Below are positions 1-9,196 of a stretch of 11,149 nucleotides of DNA, piece by piece (position 1 is the first letter of the stretch; each line of letters starts with the position of its first letter). This DNA is from Baffinella frigidus. Taxonomy: Eukaryota > Cryptophyceae > Cryptomonadales > Baffinellaceae. Position numbers and translations under genes: made by a program. Under the pieces are notes generated by a model that saw only the letters and a program-made list of their open reading frames with translations, did not search any database and was not told the origin of the DNA. The stretch lies in assembly GCA_026770585.1 (NCBI GenBank), contig MU647217.1:63631-74779 (forward strand). The letters are read 5' to 3'.

Positions 1-54
<54 letters not shown>
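1..54. repeat. Poly-G homopolymer run
   Basis: 54 consecutive G at the window edge. It may be a real tract (C-rich in the sense of the gene), but a pure homopolymer of this length at an edge is typical of an assembly or base-calling artefact. Confidence 0.9.
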
Positions 55-55
<1 letters not shown>

Positions 56-60
56 GGTCC

Positions 61-129
61 TTACGTGGTGAAGACCACCTCCGAAGTGGCGTCATTTCCA
101 GGCGCTTCCGACACCGTAACGTCCGTCAC
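61..129 (-). CDS. Putative terminal exon (22 residues plus stop)
   Basis: Acceptor TTGAAATAG|GTGACG at 130. In phase 0 after the GAG|GTAACT donor it reads VTDVTVSEAPGNDATSEV, then VFTT and TAA. The join ITVAEVTDVTVSEAP continues the beta-strand plus E-A-P tail seen after this type of domain in related algal proteins (recollection, not a search). It lies 7 bp from the poly-G run, so its 3' UTR cannot be seen. The alternative ending is the read-through stop at 996-998. Confidence 0.5.
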   Translation of the reverse strand: MTDVTVSEAPGNDATSEVVFTT

Positions 130-3100
130 CTATTTCAAACGTCAAAGCTCAGGACGCATGACTCAGAACTCAGAACGCAGAACGCAGAACGCAGAACTCA
201 GAACTCAGAACTCAGAACTCAGAACTCAAAACTGAGAACTGAGAACTGAGAACTTCAAAGGTCAGCCAGGGGGTCAGCACCCCACACCCCACACCGTACA
301 CCGTACACCGTACACCGTACACCGTACACCGTACACCGTACACCCACACCCAACACACTACACCTTACACCCCACACCCTACACCCCACACCAAAACCCA
401 ACACACTACACTCTACACACTACACTCAGCAGCGCGCCCTTCCAGCCTCTCGCCAGCTGCAAACAGTTGCCCGGCTCAGGTGGAGCAAACGGGGAGTTCA
501 CACTCCCACTTAGCAGCCACCGGGGGCTTCACGGATACAGTCCATCTATACTAGTTGTACTAGTCTCTTATCCATGGCCAGCGAGGGGGTCAGCAGGCCG
601 CCCTTCCAGCCTCTCGTCACCTCCTAACAGTTGCACGGCGCAGGTGCAGCAAACGGGGAGGTCTTCGATTCGGGTGAGTTGCTTCTTCTCATGCTAGACT
701 CAGGGTTGGTTGGCTCAAGTTGAGGACACGCGAGAGAAGATACTCCCGAGGGACCCACCCAGAGTCGTATATATCACCAAGTATACGTATACGAAGATAA
801 GTCAACAGTAGGAGCAAACAGTAAGTCAATTACCGCGACAGTGATGCCCCGGGAGGCCAGCGCCGCATCGAGGGTCGGATTCTGTCCCGCGATCTTAGGC
901 TTCCGACGCCGAAGATAAGGGTGTACATGCTATTTCAGGCATACGATGATGCTATCTTACGCCTTTTTATGTGGATGATGCTATCTTACGCCTTTTTATG
1001 GTATGTTCCGAGATGAAGTTACCTCCGCGACAGTGATGCCCCGGGAAGCCAGCGCCGCATTGAGGGTCGCAACGTCGACATTTCCGCGCACGAACTCGAG
1101 CTCGTCCTCTGGGAACGCCACGGCCGTCTCGACGCGCGCGCGCCCCGTTGACACCCGCCTGCTCCCACCAGGACCAAACCGACGATTGTCCGGAGGTGTT
1201 TCCTCGGGTGGCACATCCGTTTTCGAAGGTGCCACCCGGGGGATTGTCGCATGCTCCAGCTTCGGGTTGGTCCGCCTGGCGGTGGTCGCGGCCCAGACCA
1301 CCGAGATGATCTGAACGTCGTTCTCTGAGCGCCCGAGTGCCACTGCCACGCCGGCGACCTGGGTCAGGGTTTAGGGTTTAGGGTTTAGGGTTTAGGGTTT
1401 ATGGTTTTGGGCTTAGGGTTTAGGGTTTAGGGTTTAGGGTTGGTTTAGGGTTGGTTTGGGGTTGGTTTGGGGTTGGTTCAGGGTTGGCTTAGGGTAGGTT
1501 TCGGGTAGGTTTCGGGTAGGTTTCGGGTAGGTTTCGGGTAGGTTTCGGGTAGGTTCAGGGTTGGTTCAGGGTTGGCTTCGGGTTGAGGCGTACGTAGTCA
1601 GCGCCCGCCGCGCCAAACTCCGCGACGCTCATCTCCACCATCGCCGTGAAAGTCATGACCCTCGACGTCGCCGGGTCTGCAGGCGCCGGCGTGACCGCCA
1701 GGCACGCCCGGCCAGGCACAGCCCAGTACCCCGCGCTGCAGATGCAGTCGGACACTTTCCCGCTCCCTGCGGCGGACGACGAGAAATCCGGGCACGCCGT
1801 GCACTGCCCTGCGGCGGCGAGCGCGTAGGTCTCTGCGGGGCAGGGCGTGCACGCGGTGGCTGCTGACGCCCCGACGGCGGGCGAGTGGCGCCCCGCGGGG
1901 CACGGCGTGCATGTGACAGCCGACGCGCCCCCAACTGCAGCCGAGTAGCTCCCTGCCGGGCACTTGGTGCACGTCGCAGGCGTCGACGCCCCAACCGCGC
2001 TCGAGTAGCTTCCTTTGGGACACGCCGCACACTCCGCGCCCCCCGGGGTCGTTGCGTAGCGCCCCGCGGGGCATGGCGTGCACGTCGCTGCTGTCGAGGC
2101 CCCCAGGGTGTGTGAGGAGGTCCCTGCGGGGCACCCTGTGCACTGCGTGGATCCTGATGAGAGGGAGTAGTTCCCCGCGGGGCAGGCGTTGCACCTGGGG
2201 TGGGGTGTGGGGTTTGGGGTTGAGAGATACGGGCAAGGTCTTGGTGTTTAGGGTTCAGGTTTTAGGTTTCATGATTGAGGGTTCAGGTTGTGGGGTTTGA
2301 GGGCAAGGGTGAAGGTGTTGGGGTTTAGAGTTTAGGGTTTAGGGCTCAGGGTTTAGGGTTCAGGGTTCAGGGTTCAGGGTTTATGGTTTATGGTGTAGGG
2401 TTTAGGGTTTAGGGTTTAGGGTTCAGGGTTCAAACGTGGAAGCATTCGACGCCCCAGGTACTGGCGAGTAGCTCCCAGCAGGACACGCCGCGCAGCTAGA
2501 CAACCCGGCAGAAGCAGAATACTTCCCAGCGAGACAAATCGCGCACCGCGCGCCGTCAACCGCGGTGAAGTAGCTCCCGGCGGGACATGCCGCACACACG
2601 GCGGGGCCTGAGGCAGCTACGGTCCGCCCAGGACCAACATCGACCGGTGTGAGGTTCGCCCCCATCTCTGCGGAGGGCGGCACGGTCAGACACCCGCCCC
2701 CCAGCCCTTCGCTCAACCGCCCGAGTGCGGGTGGGTCGCATTAATAGGGCAACAGACTGAAAATGGGGAAGCTAGGCCACATGGGCAACCACTGTTGGTG
2801 TCGTGGCCTCTGGCTGCACAGGCCAGTCACTGATTCCGGAGGGTGCTACCAAAATGCAATCTACTTACCAGCCACTGTTGCCCTCCCCCCCTGGATTTCC
2901 GGGGGAGATTGCGTTACAAATTGCTGAATTTTGGCGTGTTTCCCGGGTGAGAATCAACCTCAGACAATCCGCCCCATGACTACACGCGCGGGTGGGTCGA
3001 GCGGGCACACAACCGTGGGGGGCGTCCCCAAGAAAAATAGGTTTCCCCGGGTAACCCCCATGTCTCGACTCGCCCGCCTCAAGCGCGGTTCATCTTGAAC

Positions 3101-5509
3101 CGCGGCGATGGCACCAACCGTGCTTTGCGGGTGCGGCGAGCGGGCACACAACCATCGACATCAAAATGCCTTCTCTCAACCACCTCAAGCACGGGCGGGG
3201 CGGGCACACAACCGTTGGGGCCGTCGCCGCGCTTCTTGGTGTCGCCGTACCCGAGCTGCCCCTTTCCGTTGGCGCCCCAGCACTTGACGGTCGCGTCGTC
3301 CTGCGATGAGCTGCGAGTCACGCCCCCCGAAATAGCTCCAGCTCTCCCTCCCGCTCGCTACGTCTGCCCGCTCCCTACCACGCCAGGGCACTCGAAACAT
3401 CCACTTCTGAATTCAAGGGAAACTTTTGAAGTCTTGAGTGAATGACGACAGATCTGTCGTGGATAAGGCGTGGAGTTCCCTCGAGCATTTCAACTTTTGG
3501 GGAAATGTCGAAAGTCGACAATTTGGTCCATCCGTGAGGGCTGGTGGTACCAGCAGCGCGCACGTTGTCTCGAGGTTGCGGTAACGAAATTTACTACACA
3601 AATGGGTCATACTAGTAATTATAAACGCATTCGTGTAGTAAATTTCGTTGCCGTCACGTATTCATCATAATACTCGTCCGGATGAGATCTTACCAGCAAC
3701 GCGCACGTGGTGTCGAGGGTTGTGGAGACCCAGAGAGCCCTCCGCCCAGCCCCCAGGTCGACCGCAGGAAGTTTCGCCCCCATCTCTGCGTCAGGGGCAG
3801 CACCATCAGCCACCCTCACCCGGGAACACGTTTAATTTAAAAGAAAAGGGCCTATCAAACCGGATTCTGGCCCTAATTAAATTTACTTAGGGCCTAATTA
3901 ACCTTATTCCAACTCCTATGAACAAACAGGGATTTTTTCTTTCAAATTAAACATGTCTCCGGATTAACTCACCCCAGCCCTCCTTACCAGCGCCACAAGC
4001 GCGGGTGGGCCGTGATGGCACCCCATCCGTTTCTTTTGGCTCATAGACTCATCTCATGTATCACTCAACTCAAGGCTCAAGTCAAGGGCCTCATGTAGGA
4101 CCTGTATCGAGAGTAATAAATAATATGAAGAGACCAGCCACCCACCCCACCCATCCTTCCCACCGGCACACGCGCGGGTGGGTCGTGATGGCCCACTTGA
4201 GACGTCATGGTGGTCAACCACAAGTTGCCGTGATGACGTCATGGTGGTCAACCACAAGTTGCCGTAAGTGTTCCAGGAAATTCCTGGAAGTTGGCAAAAG
4301 TCGACTCAAGGACGGGAGTTGACTTTTGCGATTAACCCCCATCAGGTCTAGCGTAGAACGCACCGTTGGCGACGGAGCCGCGCCTGGCCATGTCGCCGTA
4401 CCCCAGCTGCCCCATCTCGTTCTTGCCCCAGCACTTGACGGTCGCGTCGTCCTGCGATCAAACTCTCCATGAGAAATCATGAAATGATCGACTCGCACTG
4501 CTCGTCTATCTCGTCGCTCAACAGACCCTAAACGTCCTCTCACCGCCCACTCTTCAAAGCCAAGCGCTTCACAAACAAACCAGGCGCAATATCCCACGCC
4601 CAAACATTCTCCTCGTGCTACCGCAAAGCCTCAGGGGAAGTCTCAAAAAGTAGGCGACAGGATGATGTCGCCTACTTTGGAGCCATTTCCCCCTCAAAAG
4701 ACAATTTCCACCCCAAGGACGTGACCAACATTCGTCAAAAGGTAACCTACAAATAGTTTTAGTGTCGTGTCCAAGAACTTGAGAAGGGTGGTGTGGTTTT
4801 GCAGTAGTACCAGCAGCGCGCACGTGTGGGTGTCTCCCGCGGAGACCGAGACCGCTGTGCTGTTCGCCCCGAGGTCGATCGCAGGTAGGTTGTCCCCCAT
4901 CTCTGCGCGCGGGGCAGCATTGTCAGACGCCACCCTTCCTCTCTAAATGGGGCAACCCACCGTTGCTCGAGTGCTGGGGGTACAGTACACCAACAGGGGG
5001 CAGCTCGGGTGCGGCGACACAGAACAACGTGGCGAACAACGTGGCCACCACGTTGTTCGCCGCGGGGTTCCACACGAGGCTACCTATGCGAACAGAATAA
5101 AAGTCGATTGTAAACGTGTGTAGTAATTTTGAGATGAAAAGCAGCGACTTTACACAAGTCGAAAAGTCCCTTTTATTCTGTTGGCCTGGTTGGCCTCGTG
5201 TGGTTCAGTCGTGAACCCCTGGAAAGTTCGGTAGTTTCTCCTACGGCATTGCTCAGGACCTCCTACCGTAGGCCAAAACACCCTTCCTCTCGAGCGTCAC
5301 AACCGCGGGGGGGGGACATGTTTCATGTAAAAGGAAATGGCCTATCAAACCGGATTCTGGCCCTGATTAAATTTACGTAGGGCCCTCATTGACCTTCGTC
5401 TAACTCCTAACTCCTGGATCCGTTTTCTGTTGAATTAAACATGTCCCCGGATTAAACCGCGGGCGGGGCGTGCGGGCAAAGCACCGTTGCCGAGAGAGAG
5501 AGAGAGGGG

Positions 5510-5560
<51 letters not shown>

Positions 5561-8500
5561 TTGCTGCCGTCGCCGCGGTTCAAATCGTTGCCGTAGCCGA
5601 GCTGCCCTTCGCTGTTGTACCCCCAGCACTTGACTGTCCCGTCGTCCTGCGTTGAAAGTCGTGTGAGGAATCGTACATTTCTACGATTCTGAAAGTTCGT
5701 GAGTGGACATTCTTCCCCGAGAAAAATTGAAATTTCGGAAAGTCGGTACCAATTCCGTGTGAAGTGACTTGTTCTCCCAGATCAACCCTGGTTGCATCTG
5801 CGGGGCCCTGTGCACTCACAAGGCACGCCCGGGAGTTTCAGTAGCACCTACTCAAACCAATCCAGACCAAGCTCCCAAGTCCGTCCATCTGCATCTTACG
5901 AGCCTCTGCACTGGAGAGCTAAAAACGCGATCCGAAGGCAAAAATTCTGTCTCTGCAAATCCTTTCTACGCAAGGGCGTGGTGTTGGGCTATGTTGGGAG
6001 AAATCAAAACCTCAAGGACCTAAAGGGCCAGAGAAAGCCTGGTAGTCCACCGGGTGGTTATCAGCAACGCGCGTTGGGGTTGGGTGGCTACCACTTGTGG
6101 GGTCGGGTGGTTACCAGCGGTTTCTCTCTGGTAACCGGGTCGGGTGGTTACCAGCGCGGTGTCCACGGTTTCTCTCCCCCCAGATTCTGAAGGCTGTGTG
6201 GGGGCACAGCCCTCAGAATCTGGGGGGAGAGAAACCGTGGACTACGGCGTGTGGGCGGGGAATCTGGCAGTTTAGGTCCTTTACCACCAACCCTCAAAAA
6301 TTCTTGTTACCAGCAACGCGCACGTGTGGGAACACAGTTGTTACCAGCAACGCGCACGTGTGGGAACACAGTTGTTACCAGCAACGCGCACGTGTGGGAA
6401 CACAGTTCTCAGAATCTCATGCGGGCGAATATTCATGAGGAAGTGTTGGGCTATGCTGGGAGAAATCAAAACCTAAAGGACCTGGCGGATATTACCAGCA
6501 TCGCGCACGTGTGGGAGCCGCCCGTGGAGACAGAGGCAGCCGTCCTCCCAACCCCGAAGTCGATCGCTGGCAGCCCCGTGCCCATCTCTGTGGAGGGGGC
6601 ACCACATGTGTCAGGGGAAGCACGGTCAGACTCAGGGGCAGCACAGTCAGACCCCCCCCCAATCTCTGTGTCAGGGGCAGCACGGCCAGACTCAGAGGCA
6701 GCACGGTCAGAACCCCCCCCCCCCCCATTCCTCCTTCGAGCCCCGAAATCGATCTTTACATGCCCCCAACAAAGCCCAACACACGTCCGTAGAAAGGATC
6801 TCATCCGGTCAGGTATTTAATTTAAATGCTCGGCAGAGTTCCCCATACAACGAAAATTACTACACAAGCGATAAAAGAGTCGTGTCCAAAAGAGCATGTG
6901 TAGTAATTTTCGTACATTCGAGGAGCTCCCGAGCATTTAATTTGAATACCTGACCGGATGAGATCGGCCGGAAGCTCCCAGGGGAGAGTACCGCTTTGGA
7001 TGGCGCCACGTTCTTTTGTGCCTCAAGTCAAATGCCTTCTCCCAGAGCAGGTCAATCTAAACGAAATGGCAACTTACTGCCGAGGATCAGCTTTGTTGAC
7101 TTAAGGTAAAACATTCTGGCTCGAAATGGAGTACAGCTGATGTCGTGGATTTTCAAACCTCAGATTTACCTTGCCACCCAGGCGAATTCGCCTGGCTGTG
7201 TTAACTTAAGTCCCAATCTTGGTACACAATCAGCTTTTGGGAACAGGTCGAAATGAATCGATTTGGTCCTTTCGTGAGGGTTGGTAGAAGATCCCAAGGG
7301 AGAGTACCGCTGATGAGGGCGCCACGTTGCTTGGTGTCGCCGTACCCGAGCTGCCCCCTGTTGTTGTACCCCCAGCACTTGACGGTCGCGTCGTCCTGCG
7401 GCACGTTTCCAAGATTATAATTGTGAAAATCAAGTCAAGGATAAAGCAGGGCGAGTTGGAAGTCACGCTCCGCAAATAGAGCAGCCACGTCCCAAACTCC
7501 CTCGCACGCTGCTGCTGCCCAATCTCATGTGCAAACTCTTTTCATTTTAAAAACAAGTAATTTTCGTTGAAAATCAGTTGTTTCAATTAAAAGAGTTTCC
7601 ACATCAAATCTTTCCTCTCCTCATCAGATCCTGCTCGAGCGCTGTGCAGAGAAGTTGGCCACCGGAAAATGGGAAAATGGGAAAATTGGAGCCATTTCTT
7701 CCACTTTCGAGAAATCCATGGTACTAAATTTCTCAAAAGTTAACAAAATGGCTCCAATTTCTCGATTTCCCATTATTTCCCGTGGCCAACTTCTCTGCAC
7801 AGCGCTCTACCGCACCCGCATCGTGTCCCTCGTGGACAGTCCACGCAGGGCTCTTCGGGGAGGCATTTCAAAAGTCAGTTTGTACAGGGGTTTCGGAAAA
7901 CCCGAGCCATTTTGTCACCTTTTGAGAAATTTAGTACCATGATTTCCTCAAAAGTGGACGAAATGGCTCCAATTTCCCCCAGGGATTTCGAAAACCCAGG
8001 GAGATTCTGGACCAACGTTTGACAAACGGCTCCTCTCATCTCACCCGACCCTCCACCCCCTCACCCACACAGAGGGCTACGAAGGGATTTTCGGGCACTC
8101 AGTGCCCGAGTTTCCGTTACCTTATCCGTAGGAACCCCTTTATGCCTCTACGGGTTGCCTACCGTAGGGTCCTAGTTCTTGTCGCTGAGTGGTTATTCAA
8201 ATTCCCTTCGAAGTCCGCTGTGTGGACTTTCGCACGCCAGCGCCAAATTAATAGTGACGCAACCTTGAAATAGTTGTGTAAAGCAACTCGTTCTGGTACA
8301 AATTATAAAACAAGGTCCATTTAAAACTAAAAAGGGCTCCAATTCCTTTTTAAACGAGGTCTTGTTTTATAATTTGTACCAGGAACGAGTTACTTTACAA
8401 AACTAATTATAGGTTGCGTCACTATGAAAATGCCCCTCAAACAAACCAGGCATCAGTCCGGAGTCCTCCGTCTGCAATAAGTTGACTTAAGAACCACCGG

Positions 8501-9140
8501 TTAAGTTGACATAAGTAACCACCTTCACTTACCTCCACCGACCCTCCACACCCTCCCACGCCCCACTCTTCAGAGCCAAAAAACGCCTTTCACACTACCA
8601 ACCTCGCCCCAATTCCCGCGTGCTTCCATGCGCATGTTACTGAGAGGGAGAGTTACATGTCATTTCACGCCCTGCGTCTTTCTATGATTTTCCTTTGAAA
8701 TCGGCAAACGTTGCTGGAATTGCCCACACATAATTGACTTTGGCCCTACCGGTAACCGCAAGATCAGTCCGCGGTTGGCCGGATAAGACATCTACCCTTC
8801 CCCCGTAGTACCAGCAACGCGCAGCTGGCCCAACGACCCACATGGACCATGAGCGCTGTCCGCCCAGCCCCCAGATCGACCGCTGGAAGGTTATCCCCCA
8901 TCCCTGTCGCAGGGGCGGCACTGTCAGACCCTCGCGCGCCCTCTCTCTCTCGCGCGCTCTCTATCTCGCTCTCTCTCTCTCGCGCGCGCTCTCTCTGTCG
9001 CTCTCTCTCTCTCGCTCTCTCTCTCGCGCGCGCTCTCTCTCTCTCTCTCTCTCGCTCTCTCTCTTTCTCTCGCTCTCTCTCTTTCGCTCTCTCTCGCTCT
9101 CTCTCGCGCGCTCTCTCTCTCTCGCGCGCGCGCTCTCTCG

Positions 9141-9196
<56 letters not shown>

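Larger units (their letters stand above)
130..1022 (-). other. Putative last intron (893 nt)
   Basis: Bounded by donor GAG|GTAACTTC and acceptor GAAATAG|GTG. It holds two kinds of 7-bp tandem repeat, the 70-bp direct repeat, the truncated exon duplicate at 833-877 and the 27-bp repeat. Between 661 and 832 I see nothing recognisable except a short palindromic stretch near 780 (agtatacgtatac). Confidence 0.5.
3301..3693 (-). other. Intron B5-A6 (393 nt) with ghost B exon and fold-back
   Basis: Between the exons lie a fold-back (3580-3652), a truncated B-exon end (3551-3578) with donor CTG|GTACCACC, and intron sequence of the shared CCTCACGGA.GGACCAAAT type. The acceptor-proximal part (near 3340) resembles that of intron B1-A2 (near 9380). 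Confidence 0.7.
3786..4363 (-). other. Intron A5-B5 (578 nt)
   Basis: Holds the family 1 element, two stretches with the ACCCACCCGCGC.TGTG motif (near 4000 and 4175), a 31-bp direct repeat and an inverted repeat near its donor. Confidence 0.7.
4903..5558 (-). other. Intron A4-B4 (656 nt)
   Basis: From donor to acceptor in the sense direction: CT microsatellite, duplicate of the donor CAACGGT, family 1 element, fold-back at 5070-5203, a short perfect hairpin, and an inverted ghost A exon. The branch-like TCTGACAATGCTGCCCC precedes the acceptor. Confidence 0.75.
5647..6495 (-). other. Intron B3-A4 (849 nt) with duplicated exon ends
   Basis: Contains tandem B-exon ends (6304-6405), a long hairpin (6161-6242), weaker gggtggttaccagc units (6051-6154), and a repeat of the donor-proximal sequence: gtgttgggctatg.tggga followed by gaaatcaaaacct at 5981 and at 6443. 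5650-5980 has no recognised element. Confidence 0.75.
6588..7307 (-). other. Intron A3-B3 (720 nt)
   Basis: Holds the shared donor-side module (7247-7307), a ghost A-exon end (6992-7017), a 169-bp fold-back element (6797-6965), and tandem branch/acceptor units (6609-6712). 7020-7240 is otherwise plain. Confidence 0.75.
7396..8811 (-). other. Intron B2-A3 (1416 nt), rich in fold-back elements
   Basis: The longest intron. Contains a fold-back at 7638-7806 with an inverted partial copy at 7914-7975, a family 2 element (8065-8225) and a palindromic element (8251-8425). 7400-7630 and 8430-8800 hold only short A/T-rich or C-rich sequence and a pair of gttgacttaag / gttgacataag motifs (8481-8516). 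Confidence 0.75.

Noticed and set aside
467-697. Plus-strand 76-codon frame near the left end
   Set aside because: It overlaps the 70-bp direct repeat and shows no domain or codon signal.
1365-1440. A chromosome end
   Set aside because: The TTTAGGG tract is short, flanked on both sides by exons of one gene, and fits exactly as an intron.
1598-2236. 212-codon minus-strand frame
   Set aside because: It is a shifted frame over the GC-rich cysteine-repeat exon; the true frame shows regular CxxCPAG repeats and splices correctly at both ends.
4647-4678. Rho-independent terminator
   Set aside because: The hairpin is intronic in a eukaryotic gene and has no functional T tract after it on the sense strand.
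5769-6190. Overlapping plus-strand frames of 84 and 132 codons
   Set aside because: They cover intron repeats and half of the hairpin; no domain, and the gene on the other strand accounts for the region.
6304-6405. Possible CRISPR-like array
   Set aside because: The copies are directly adjacent with no spacers, and the unit is a duplicated exon-intron junction of this gene.
6251-6820. 189-codon plus-strand frame
   Set aside because: It runs through tandem repeats, exon B3 in antisense, and a poly-C stretch; no recognisable domain.
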